DNA from: Fennellomyces sp. T-0311
Lineage: Eukaryota; Mucoromycota; Mucoromycetes; Mucorales; Lichtheimiaceae
Length of the DNA stretch: 64,000 bases
Assembly (NCBI GenBank): GCA_025266875.1
Contig: JALLLT010000015.1
Location: forward strand, 310,001-374,000
Direction: 5' to 3'
The notes under the pieces were generated by a model. The model did no database searches. It saw only the letters and a list, made by a program, of their open reading frames with translations, and was not told the origin of the DNA. Positions 1 to 11,390 of this stretch are shown here, piece by piece. The position numbers and the translations under genes are program-made. Numbering within the stretch: position 1 is the first letter of the stretch; every line of letters begins with the position of its first letter.

Positions 1-1
1 G

Positions 2-94
2 CCACAGGACTGGATATGGGACACGTTCCTGGTGGGACGAGTCAACACCAAGCATGCTAAATGGACCGTGTTCGAAAACCAAAATGCTACATAA
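2..94 (+). CDS. 3' tail of a gene entering from the left edge (unidentified)
   Basis: An open frame runs from the left edge to a TAA at 92-94. Its 30 codons have a coding-like make-up with several Trp and a mix of charged and hydrophobic residues (it contains DWIWDTFLVGRV). I do not recognise the family. It could be the last exon of a gene outside the window or part of a decayed element, since the next 2.5 kb is repeat-like. Seen: the open frame and stop. Inferred: that it is a real gene tail. Confidence 0.3.
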   Translation, partial: PQDWIWDTFLVGRVNTKHAKWTVFENQNAT

Positions 95-327
95 GTATTA
101 AGCAGTACTAAATCTCAACGAGCTTCTTCGTTGCGTCACTTGACACGTACTTATCGTCTTCTGCACAGCTGTATTCGTTATTGAAAAGCTTATATTACAT
201 TAAGCTTCTCAATAGACGTGCGTGATTTAATCTCACTGGAAAGGTGGAAAAGCTATAGAACAGTAAATATATTCAATCCACGAATAATGGTTTGATGAAC
301 CCAGTGATGCTTGGGGTTCTTCAACGG

Positions 328-780
328 TTAGAAGACCTTGTTTCTCGTAATTTCGAGAACACTTATCATTAGGAGTCGCCTAAAAAAGGTATCAGGACGA
401 GTTTGAACAAATGTATATGTACGTGAATAGTTTATATGAGGTTTCCTTTTCGTCAAACCATGCGAGGTACTTTTTGAGTTCACGCCGCAGATTGTTTCAA
501 CTCGGCTTATTAAATTCCTTAATATCTTCCATCTCCTCAGACGTAAGCGCCTCGCATTGTATATAACACCGGGGTCGTCAATATCTAGGATAACGGAGCA
601 GGGATAGAGAAATATACTGCTTAGTTGCAAACCAAGTGATCCGGATGTCCAATTATCGACTTGCCGTTCACACTTGCTCAGCGAGTTCCTTTGTAATACA
701 AAGCTCTTCATTGCATTTTCGACAACGTCGCCCGTCGGAAGCTTCCGTTTCTTTTTTTAAATACGCGCATCTTTGCCATG
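328..780 (-). pseudogene. Decayed coding relic with a frameshift
   Basis: Reading leftward from about 745, one frame gives a protein-like stretch ending in DIDDPGVIYN near 555. From there a different frame carries on with EALTSEEMEDIKEFNKPS, then a stop, then LRRELKKYLAWFDEKE. A change of frame in the middle of two coding-like stretches, together with internal stops, fits a dead gene or transposon ORF. No intron with good splice sites explains the switch. I do not recognise the family. Confidence 0.35.
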
Positions 781-1589
781 CAACTGAAATGTAAACTGGA
801 ATCGAAAATGTTGTCGTCGAAGTGCGACAGGTGCACTACTAGTTCGAGAGTGCTACTTAATTTGTATGCAGTAACCACTTTCTTCAACTTTGCTATTTAG
901 CAAATACTTACTACGGAAAACGGCAGAGAGTATTTGGGACCAATCTGGCTGCCCACTTACCTGCATACGTACGTACTCGTTCAATTCTTTGACACTCGAT
1001 ATCCATAACTCTGGGTTATAATATTAAACGCCCTTAATAGAGGTAGTCTCCGTGCGAGGTCAATCTGTTCAAGAACCCTGATGCTTTTAGACGTTCCACG
1101 CTTGTCCATGCTTTTCCAAACGATGTTCTGCAAGTTGCCCAGCGCAGAAGCGCGTACTAAATTTCTTTCGCTTTAATGAACCTATTGAGATTGTCATATA
1201 TATTTGACTATAAAAAGCAAACTTATAGAGGTTCGGGAACTTGGATGCCATATGAATATGAAAATCATGCAAAAGCTTGAAGCAAGTTGCCTTGAAATGA
1301 AAGCCATCCCCACGGTCTCTGTGGTTCTCACCCCGTCTCTAGTGTACATTCTCAAGAAATATTTCAAGATAACGTCGGTCTGCCGCAGTACTGCAAGTAT
1401 GTTTTGCTGAGATATAGCACTTTATCCATACTTATGTGATGCTCTTACCAATTCGGACAGGCGAGACCAGCTTATCAACATTTAAACTGAGAATTTTCAA
1501 GCATTTTGTTCCCAATCAGTAATCGGCATAACAGTATATATATTGTACACACTGGTTTATGGCGCAAGCTATTAGGCTTTCACATCTAA

Positions 1590-1841
1590 GGTGCGTTCGG
1601 ATGCAGAAGTCATTTTCAAAAGTCATTTTGGAAATATCAACTCTATCACCCAAAAACTGCTTCTTTTTCTGAAAAATGTATTTTGAAAAAGTACGTATGT
1701 GCTACTTTTGAGAAAGAAGTCATTCGGATTCAAAACGACCTTTTTACTCAAATGACACCTAGAACACCGCTTTGTGCAGAATGCATTTTCGCTCTTTAAT
1801 TATTTAAAAAAATGCATTCTGGTGGTTACCTGAACGCGCTC
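1590..1841. mobile_element. Short non-autonomous inverted-repeat element (PIF/Harbinger- or hAT-like MITE)
   Basis: The left end GGTGCGTTCGG and the reverse complement of the right end, GAGCGCGTTCAGG, form imperfect terminal inverted repeats. Both are followed inwards by AT-rich sequence containing GCATTTT-like motifs. The left flank is TAA and the right flank TTA, which resembles the 3-bp TWA target of PIF/Harbinger elements but is not an exact duplication. At 252 bp with no ORF, it would have to be mobilised by a transposase elsewhere. Confidence 0.4.
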
Positions 1842-2671
1842 TTAATCGCGCTGAAGGAAGGATCGTTTCTGTGAGAAAGACCTACCTGGGTGGTGTTCAG
1901 TGATGATTATTCGTAAGAAGTTTTTTTTGGCATTGATTGGAATTTGCTAACGGACGTGTAAGTACTGAGTACTGGCATACTCAGATTTACATTGCAGAGG
2001 AAAAAACAAGAAGTGGTTCCTGACAATGATCTAAACAGAAATGAGAATTTAAGCAAGTGTAGTCTTTGAACTAACTGAAGATCTCAGATCATGATAACTA
2101 CGTACACTGTCATCAATCGAATCACTTCGTCCAAAGTCGAGCAACTTCTCTATGTCGAATATCTGTTATAAAGGCGGCGCCCGTAAGTACTTTTACAAGT
2201 GACTACATACTATCACGACGAGTATATCGAGAAGTGACGATGATGTTAATAAATGGATATATCTTGCTTACATGTACCAATCTCAACTGAGCTAATCATC
2301 ATCTCACCTGCTAATAAGGTCGTGCTGAACATATACAAATGGCCAGTATGCTTATGTTATGTAGATGGTGTGGTAGAACTATGTTACTCAACAAAAGTGT
2401 ACTATGCAATCAATACTGAAGTGTACACAGTGTATGTACTTAAAGTGTATTTACTTTTTATCATGGATTTATAAGGTTTCAAATCTTATTATTTTAAATA
2501 ATAAAAAAGGTGCAAGTTGGCAAGCATTTTGTACAAGTAATATCTAAAAGAGAAGAGGATGAATTGTAGTACTCAACAAGGTTGGGCACTACAAAGGGGG
2601 GATGCGGATGTTTTTTTGTGTATGATAAAAAGAGACAAGATATGATATATAAATATGTGCAAGGGAATGGA

Positions 2672-5600
2672 CTACTGTTGTTGTTGGTAGCCCGACGGGG
2701 GAGTTGGAGGATGGGATGGCGGTGCTACTGGCGGTGGAGTAGATGTAGGGGTGGGTGTATTACTTGCAAGCGAGGTAGACGAGTTGAACATTTTCCGATC
2801 GTTGAAGATACTGCCAAATGCAGGTGTCACTGGCGTAACGGTAGACTTGCCATCAAAGGCCAATGGTGGATCGAGAGGTGTCTTGAGGGTAAATCGGTTT
2901 CGAGTAATTCGCTGGCCAGTGCGTTCGGCTTCCCAATCCTCCCATTTCCGCATCAACAATCGAGAAGAATCGAATTTGCCTTCAGCATCGCCATGACCCT
3001 TATCCTTCTTTTCACCGGCAACGACACGCGTTGCACCCCATGAAAAGTCGTCAAAGTGCCAGAATGAGTACAAAGGTAAGACAAAGTTCCAAATAGGTAG
3101 AGCAATAATGTAAACTAGTAAAAAAAAAAATAGGGTCAGAAAAAACGTTCAAACGTTGAATTAGCAAGCTACTTACTGGCCATCCATGCGACGTAGACAA
3201 GCTTGAACGTAGTGACAGCGATCAAAACACCAGGTAGACCAAGAATACAGATAAGCAAGGCAAGAGATTGCCACTGAGGGTTCGTCGAAATGGCAGAGCT
3301 AATAATCAAGTAGATGGTCATGACAATAGCGGCGGGCAAGACAAGGGCAGCAATCAGATCGACGAAGATGGAGAACTGCATGGAAAGACATGCAATGCCA
3401 CACAGGTCGGATACAAGCACCAGTTCCATCAAGTTGTGAATTGTCGAGTTAATCCAACGACGTCTTTGAGAGAGCAACACCTTGAATTCATCAGGTACGA
3501 TTGTACGGCAACGGGCTTGAGGGACGAACATCATTTGTCGCTTGGGGAACGTGCGCAACATGAGCGTAGACAGGAAACGATCCTCACCAAGCAAAAGCAA
3601 GTTCTTTTCGTGGAGCGTGGTGACAACGTTCTGGTTGTATTCGAGAATAATATCGGGGTTTGCAAGAAGCGGGACCCAGGCGCCGTTCTTGGGTGCCTTG
3701 ATACGGAACATACTGAAACAACCGGGCAAACAAGTGACGATACCAAAGAGCGATTCGAACGCCTTGGCGTAGTGATGGGAGATGTAGTATTCGAAAACTT
3801 GGATGGCGGTAACCCACGATGCTCGTTTGTTTGCGATACGTGTCTCGCCGCAGAGACCCATGATTGTGATATCATTGGCCATTGCTGCAACCATGTACGT
3901 TAATGCAGGGGGGAGGACTTTAGTGTCGGCGTCGACCTATAAACAACAACAAACATTCATTATCTGCTGCATGACGGATGAAACGCGCGCTAAAATCTTA
4001 CCATGAGAACCAGCTCGAATTTATCTGGTGTCACTCCCTTCATCAACCAGGTCAATTTCCAGAATATCTCGTAATCGAGCTCCGACAGACGATCATTGAA
4101 AAGAACGCGTTGAAAGAACGACATGAGAATGAGCTAAACAATGTAGTACAGCATCATCAGACATAAGACATCCGCAATTGCAACTTATTGCTGCTCAAAC
4201 TAACCTGCGAATCACGTTTGCCGCGGTTGCCTGCCTTGGCGCCCTTCGCTTCTTCCTCAGTGCCGCATTTGACAATAGTGATGCAGGGAACGCCCTTGTA
4301 GTGGCCAGCATACTATAAGCGGGAAGGTATGAGTTGCAAATACAAAATCGAATCGACCGTTTCGAGATGACATACCACTTTAGCCATATTCAGCTGCTTT
4401 TCACCATCAGCAATAGCAAGATATGAGGAAGCCTTGGGGTTAGCCATGGCGGGGTCAAGGTCCATCATGCTAACGACAATGTCGGGTGTTGACTTGCTTT
4501 CACCAGCACCGGTGATCATACCGTCTGCAATAACAAAGAAACACTTGTGCTTCTTGGAATAGGTCGTTTCGGCCAAACTGTCCATGGTGGTACGAAGGCC
4601 GTCTTCGCCTTCTGAGTAACAAGTTACCAACATCACCGTGTACAACTCTGTCGATACGATGTCCGTTGGGTTATTTCCGAGGTTGAGGGCCGAGCTTTGT
4701 TCGCTTTGTGGGCCACGCGACGAAGATGCGCCAGAGCTGATCGAAGCAGATGAACCACGTGCATAGTTCATTGGACCGTAGTTGTTGTATGGGCCAGGGA
4801 TATGATTAGCAGGATCCTCGTTGCCACCCTTGATGGAACGCCAGGCGAGCCAGTTGGAGCGACCACCGGGCTTGACCAGACGTTTGGCAATAATCCACTG
4901 GAAGAGAAGTGCCATGGAGTAACGTACGACAATGATTGTAACAATGACAGCAAGCATAAGATTCATGACGATACCGTTTGCAATACAGCCTCCAGATTCG
5001 GTTTCCATGTTACCGACAGTGTATCGTGCGAGGAGACAGTCGCGAGTGGACTTGCCAGCGCTATACGAGATGGCGATCGAAGCATCGTTGCCGCGCGTAG
5101 CCTTCAGAGCGGTGTCGACGGTTTCGCCGAACAAGAGCGCGCCGTCGTTGATGTACTTTGTCAAATTTAGCACTAAGAAACAAATTTGTTAACATGCAAT
5201 GTTCAAGCTCCGAGGCTTTTTCTGTATCGTTCGTTATTTTTACCTGTGTCGCCCAGAACCACAAGATCAGTCTGACCGAGAGTATCAACACCGCCAGGTC
5301 TCAAGTCCGCCCAGTCAAAACCAATCGAACCCTCGGGCTTGACGGCTGCCTTCAACTCGGCTACCGATAAGCACTTGCCATCGGTCGTCACCAGGGAACC
5401 ACCTACATGAGAGTCAATACATGCGCATAAAAAAGGGGAATTGAGTTTAATTTGCTTTACCGTAGGGGCTATCGAGCCTGCAGTCGTCCCACGTTTTGGT
5501 TGTGCCTTGATCGAAACTGGCACAGGCGCCCTTCGTATCTCCGTCGAAGATGCTGCCGATTTCCATGTTTTGGTAGTCGTTGCTCAGCTCCAGTCCCTTG

Positions 5601-6595
5601 GATGCGAAAAAGTCCTTCAACTGGTCCATGGGGTAGAATTCACCAAACACACGGGGGTTGTCGTAATACATAGGCGTCCGCGTACCATCAAACACCGTCG
5701 AGTAAGGCAGGTTTTGCTGGGAATCGGGACAGAGCGTTTGGTTCAAACCGTACGTGACGTAGGCAAGCGCACCCATCATAGCCAGAATAATATAGCAGAG
5801 CGTCACTTTTTCGCGCCAAGCTTGCTGCATCAGTGCATTGGACTTGCGGAAAACAATTCGAATACAGCAACTGGGGATGTAGCAGGTTGCCAAGAATGCT
5901 ACCCAAGACCACCAGCTAGTGAGTACCTTGGGCTTGATCTCGTCCTCGTCGTCATCTTTTCCAGGATTGGCCATGGGCGTGTCCAAACCAGCGGCCTGTT
6001 GCTGCCGAAGTTTCTGCTGCTGAAGTTGCTGCTGCAAATGCGGCGACATTGCTTGCTGCTGACCATACATTCCAGGACGCATGGGCGGGTTATTGGCACC
6101 GGGAGCCAATCGAGCACCGACGGCAGCACGGTGTTGCGACGGCGTGCGATTGATCATGCCTTGACGAGGTCTCTGTCGCTCTGGACGTGATAGCGAGCGA
6201 GCGCGGCTGACGCTAACTCGACGATATGGTTGCTGTTGCATGTTGGCAGGAGGCGCACGCATTGGACGAGGCTGGTGGCCCATCATTACACCTGAAGGCG
6301 GTGAAGCCATACGTTGTTGAGGATGTGGGTGGTGTTGTGGCGGCGGAGGCGAGTGATGGTGTCTGTAATCCGATGATCGTCTACTGTCCTCCATGCGCAT
6401 GGAAGGGCGATTCATTGGCATGCCGGCTTGGGACTGACGATGGTGCGGTGGCGGGCGAGGTGGACCTGCACCCGAATGGCGTGCTTGTGGCTGCGGCTGT
6501 TGGCCTGGGTGGAATCCCTGGCGGGACATACGAGGATCGTTGCCATAGCCCCGGAGCGCCGGCTGGTACCCGGAGGCTCGTTGAGGATTCGACAT
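2672..6595 (-). CDS. CHS3: Class IV chitin synthase
   Basis: Makes chitin from UDP-GlcNAc at the plasma membrane for the cell wall. Seven exons (5461-6595, 5244-5402, 4376-5172, 4205-4312, 4002-4133, 3177-3936, 2672-3114) join in frame to 1177 residues, a usual class IV length. The first 220 or so residues are a low-complexity Pro/Gln/His/Arg tail, followed by two membrane segments (about 228-295). The family-2 glycosyltransferase core follows, with MVDADT across an exon junction near residue 780, GEDRF near 894 and the signature QRRRW near 934. Several C-terminal membrane spans come next, then [15 protein letters not shown] and a Pro/Gln-rich end. Class IV rather than class I-III follows from the core sequence and the N-terminal membrane pair. 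The first ATG of the long first exon was taken as start; the low-complexity tail makes a later start possible. Confidence 0.93.
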
Positions 6596-7272
6596 TTGCG
6601 AATCAGCAAAGAAGGGTTAAAAAGTTGGAATAGAGGGAAAAAAAGAAAGAGTGGAAGCTGAAAGTCTTCACAAAGGAATATAAACGGGGCTCGAACCTTT
6701 TTTAAGAAGTATTATTATAACGCGCTTGACGGACCTGTCTCTCGCTCTCTGTTGCCCCTGGAATCTGTTGGTGGCTAACAAATTTTTTTTGTTCTCTGCT
6801 CGTGTAACCGTAACCAAGTTATTTTTGGCTGCCATGACTACAAAAACAACAACACCATGCATACGTCTTCCTTTCCAACCACCTGCGGCTTGGCTATCTA
6901 TAGCTCCCCTTCGCTACAGCGATTCGGAGTGGTTTAGCCCAGCCAGAAACCGGCCGATTAGCAAGCGTCGATCGGTTTCAGCGCCATTGCGAGAGGAATG
7001 GAGGTGTCTCTCAGCAATTTAAAAAGGAAGGTCCTAAAATTTATTTTGTTTTTCTTTGTCTTCTTTTGAAAGCACAAGGCTACAGCGGCCTTTCAACGTG
7101 TTGCCTTATCCATGCGAGTGGCCCAAGCGACAATAAAAGGAAGCGCATGGCATGGGGAGCACACGGCTATTCGGCTAATTGCTTCGTTGCGTATAAATTG
7201 AGCAATCTCATCGTATTTGAATTGGGGGGAGGAGATCTACTTTGCCGGGGAGCGCTTTATTGCCCGCGCAAG
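6596..7272. other. Chitin synthase upstream region and USB1 3' end
   Basis: This gap separates the chitin synthase start from the upstream USB1 stop on the same strand, so it must hold the chitin synthase promoter and the USB1 terminator. Purine-rich runs lie at 6600-6660 (plus strand). No gene is visible. The longer open frame starting at 7066 on the plus strand is the antisense of USB1 exons. Confidence 0.5.
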
Positions 7273-8380
7273 CTAGCTGTTGCTAAGCGGTATTTGGACA
7301 ACACGATTCCCCATTTTGACTATCAGTTTCGTCACCATGTGGCTAACATTAGCCAGGTCGTCGAGCTCCACTGCCGGGATAGTTCCGATCGCATCTTCCA
7401 ACGGCTCTGGCCTCAAGCACCATGCGACGCTTGCGTGAAAGCGGGGGGGCTGAAAGCGCAGTTACGTAATATGAGTAAGCTTGCAGCTCGAACCCACATA
7501 TCGCGTTGTAATTACCTTGTAGAACACTGGTCGTTTGAATTTTTCCATCACTGCATCGACTGATTTGAGAATGGACAGTAGCTATTTTTTTTGTACGACG
7601 TCAGCCAGGGATCTTAGTTATTGTCCACCCCCCATTTTACCTCACTATACCCCGCTCCCACTTCCACAGTGATAAACGACCGCGTTTTTTCATCGTTGGT
7701 CAACACGGACACTTGTGCAAATGTTATACGAAAACCTCTTTGTGCATCCCATGAGTTGACTTGCTTCAATTGAATCGTGGGACCTTTATTGCTTACCCAA
7801 CTTGAGTAACATGCTCACGTATGCTTTGCGCAAACGAGTCAAGCTGATGCTCCTTTAGAAATACGGCTCGACTCAGGCTAATATGAAGTAGCCCTTCATC
7901 GTCCCCTTCCTGAACCAAAGAATGTATCTGATCTGAGATCAGCGGGCCCACGATCTGCTTGATACCTCCACTTGCTGGCACTGCAATCATTCCGCCCCTG
8001 GAATTTTAATAAGTGCCACCACAATAGCATTTTCGCTAACATACCTTCAACGTACACGTGCGTCGCCCAGTTATTCTCGATGTGAGGCTTTGTTCTGACA
8101 CGTCCTTGGTGCCTTCCGGGATCGTCTGTCTTGGTGGCTTGCTGACTTTTTAGTACACCAGCCATTCCGCTCATTCGTTCATCGGCTGACGGCAAAGCCT
8201 CACCCATTCTCTTGACTCACCTGGGGAGAAGAATGACGGTAACGCGGGCATCGCCGACGATCTATTTACAGAGAATCACCTTAGCATCCAGGATCTATCA
8301 ATTTCGCTCTTCCATAATTACGGCTGCTCCGTGTCTGAGCCCTCATCGCTGCTGCTCTCATAGTGTGCAAGTGGAAGCAT
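7273..8380 (-). CDS. USB1: U6 snRNA phosphodiesterase USB1/MPN1
   Basis: A 2H-family 3'-5' exoribonuclease that trims the oligo(U) tail of U6 snRNA in the nucleus and leaves a protective end group. Seven small exons (8322-8380, 8221-8261, 8045-8185, 7797-7980, 7641-7737, 7516-7581, 7273-7449) join to 254 residues; human USB1 has 265. The start gives a short acidic Ser-rich head ([10 protein letters not shown]), then LPSFF, then [17 protein letters not shown]. Both catalytic HxS motifs are present: HISLS in exon 4 and FHASVAW in the last exon, with [10 protein letters not shown] between them. The junction near 8186-8220 implies a 35-nt intron, unusually short, so that boundary is the least certain. 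No single exon is long enough to show the gene as an ORF. Confidence 0.88.
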
Positions 8381-11300
8381 AATAGGTAGAATAATTTTTT
8401 CTTCTGTGGTCAATTACGCTTTATTGTTGTATGCGCTTCTTTCAAACAACGCCCATAAATCACTTCGGTGTCTTTTAACTGCTCGTTCGATCGACTATGT
8501 GGAGCTCCAGAAAACATAGACAACAGTGCCTCCTTTCTATATGACAACACGGCCTGCCTCAGAGCGAGATGTGTTTACTGTTGAACAAGGTGACCGTTTT
8601 GTATGCATGTTTTTAATGCAACGATCAGTACCTCCATCACGCGTAGGACAATTGACTGCCAACGATGTACTGGCCCTTCCATCATTTCTGGCATAAGCGA
8701 TGATGTAACATCAAATGATGAGCGATTACTATGTGGCTTGCTTATATTGCATACGGTGCATATCGCTGCAGGACTCAGTTCAGCTATGGATAGCTTGCTG
8801 ATGAAGTCATGTGTAAACAAACATCCCAAAAAGTAAAGTAACACACATCTGTATCGAATACAGCACCTTAATAAGTGCATTACTAAATATGTACAACGTT
8901 TTCCGTTACCTCTTGACGCACAGTACGCGCTATTCCTTTTATCTCGCATCTTGTCTCTTTATTTTTAGAGTTTCGCTTCCGGAGCGGGGAAACTGGCCCC
9001 GAACCGGATGCACCGACGGAACGGAAGCACTGCAACAGCTTTTTAACCATCCAAATTTGGATCTACTCGTCGTTGGTTCGTATCATAATGGATGGGTCAA
9101 CTGCTTATTTTTTACAATAATCTATCGGCAATCGCGCTTTCGTACCCAGAATGATATTCTCGTGTTCGGCTATCAAATCCACGATAGCAAGAGATCATCG
9201 TAGTGTTCACTTGCATTACTTATCGTAGAAGTGCACTCGTGATGCGAATGTTTATAATCTGGGCGCCAGTACACTTGTACAGTGCTTCCAAAAACTAATG
9301 TCGCTACCAAAGAAATCAATGTCGTTCCAAAAATGGAAGTCGCTGTATATTTTATATTATAAAAAATTGGACCTTGGCGACGTTGATTTTTACGGATAGC
9401 GACATTACTTTTTGGAAATACTGTATATGCAACATTCTTATTATGGGCAGCACAATATAATTAGCCCGGCAGAAGTTGTTAGGATATGGCTTATTTTACC
9501 GCATAGAGCGGTGAGTTGTTTATACATGTCGCACGAATCGCGTATCTATTTATTTATCAACACTCTATACTGCATGTTTGTGGATGTCGCAAAAAAAGCA
9601 TATACATCTTTGTTACAAATCCTTCGCTGCTGCTAATTAAGTGGCTGCTACAGAAGATGGTGATGTTGGAGAATATGTTTCTGTAAGGCGCAGTTATGGG
9701 TGATTTTTAGGGGTACAAACAAGCCTCGTCAAACGCTAATTTCAACAACGGATGCTATGTAGGCGAAAATGGCATCTGGAGATGGAAAATGAGAGTCGCT
9801 GATATACAGGCGATGGTTTCCTTTTTCGCAAATTCACTATCTCAGCCATCAATGCTCGCAAGGCTGGTTTGAGAATTTTGTTGGCCATGCTCTTGGTAAA
9901 ATTGAGAAATCTTAGGATAAGTACGCGCTGAAATATTTCATAACAAAAGTTTTGGTTAATTATCCATAGGTTTAAGCTCATTTACTTTGAATCACGGCTC
10001 CAATGAAGTCAATTCGCCACGTATGTAGTCGCGTAAAGACCATTACTAGTACGTCAGAGCAATGGAAACTTCATATAGTAGCCGCATGACATTACATTCC
10101 GGATATCGGTGACTCTGATGACTAAATGACCTACTACACCTGCTAAAACAGGACGATTACCAACCTCTGGATGACCCACCATATAAAATTGCGATAGTAT
10201 CATGATTTACAATAGGTTTCTGCGAGCTTTTGCCCAAAGATATGTAATGTCCAAAGATAACAATATCCAAAGATATATAATGTCCAAAAATACCTAATTC
10301 CAAAAATACAAAGCTATGTAATAAAATACGTCTGCAACGTCTTGATTATGTGTTGCCTAAGTTTATATCCAGGTGTGATTCCTCATGAAATGAATTATAA
10401 ATGACCGCTTTAAAAAGTGTTGTACTCTTATGTATGATTTTTGTCGATTTTATAAAAAAGTTAAGGTACTTGGAATGCACTGGTGTAGTGTCAAGAGCAT
10501 GCCATCCCAATTATTGCAAAACTTCAATTTCTCGTGCGCACAACATTGCAAAAGCTGGAACGTGATTGGGTTTGTTTTCAAAAGCCGTTATATATTACCA
10601 TAAGCCAGGCAAGGTTGCTCCATCATAAAAAGCTCATTTGAAATTGCTCTTTCCCGTGTTTACCATTTGGACCGCAGTAAGCATTATCAAGTGCATTTAT
10701 CAATACTATTTGATCAAGGTTGTATCCTACTATGCGGTGCCCCTTCTTCATCTGTCACTGCAAGTCCATAGCTTACTCAGTTTTCCGATGGCATTGCCAC
10801 CCAAAGTATTCAACTAGGGTCTCTACTACGAAAAGGGAAATCAGATTGCAGTGCATCGTGAGCAAGATCCAAGATTTTGCGTGTTTTTAAATAGTTACAT
10901 TTAAATGCGAACAAATCCTTGAAAAGCCTCACAAAGTGCCCTCTTCTTTAGATATACTTAAAACTTTTAAATTATAACTAATATGTTCTCTTTCAATCCC
11001 TTAGAGTAATTTGGTATTGGAAACTGCTTTAAATTAGGTAAATGCTGCTGTAATTACTTTTAGCAGTTTTTAAAGCCCATCAAATGTGGATTCACGTACT
11101 CTTCCAGAAACTACACTACCATGTACGCGAAGCCAAACGTTTAGGGTCCAATATCTCTGAGTAGGAACAACTAAAAGGTATGTGTAACATCCGACCAAAT
11201 GGTACGGGGACCTCTGTCCTCAGCTCTTCCAAGAAATATACAAGAGTAAATACAGCAATGAATGACACCGTGTTACAATTCAGCACATCGACCTGAAGCT

Positions 11301-11390
11301 ATTTTGAGAAGTACTCATACAACTCGTAAAGTCCATTAATACTCACAATAGCCAGAAGTCATTCATGATGCAGCCGTCGCCATAGAGCAA
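8381..11390. other. Gene desert between USB1 and the F-box relic
   Basis: The first few hundred bases hold the USB1 promoter. The rest is AT-rich and has one clear element, the MITE at 9280-9423. At 10,231-10,310 an imperfect repeat of a motif like ATGTCCAAAGATA occurs several times. Short ORFs (for example 8889-9203 plus and 9742-9981 minus) lack motifs or splice partners. I see no convincing gene. Confidence 0.45.
9280..9423. mobile_element. Tc1/mariner-like MITE
   Basis: A 144-bp element starts CAGTGCTTCCAAAAA and ends TTTTTGGAAATACTG. Both ends are flanked by TA (9278-9279 and 9424-9425), the target that Tc1/mariner transposases duplicate. The inverted-repeat similarity continues about 45 bp inwards (TAATGTCGCT, then AAATCAA(T/C)GTCG). 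There is no coding capacity, so any movement would need a transposase in trans. Seen: ends, symmetry and TA flanks. Family assignment is by structure only. Confidence 0.65.

Larger units (their letters stand above)
95..2671. other. Gene-poor stretch left of the chitin synthase
   Basis: Apart from the relic at 328-780 and the inverted-repeat element at 1590-1841, this AT-rich region shows only short ORFs without family motifs or plausible splice partners. The last few hundred bases before 2672 should hold the 3' UTR of the chitin synthase. I see no further gene. Confidence 0.5.

Noticed and set aside
5441..6190. 249-codon plus-strand frame and similar long frames at 3268-3903 and 22,827-23,258
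   Set aside because: These are antisense shadows of chitin synthase and DBP4 coding exons.
6683..6702. B-box-like GGTTCGAGCCCC on the minus strand
   Set aside because: No T stem pairing and no A-box at the right distance.
7066..7563. 165-codon open frame on the plus strand
   Set aside because: It is antisense to USB1 exons that have conserved motifs and correct splice phases; its own sequence has no motif.
8575..8949. 124-codon minus-strand ORF upstream of USB1
   Set aside because: No motif, no splice partner, many Cys in random order; most likely chance.
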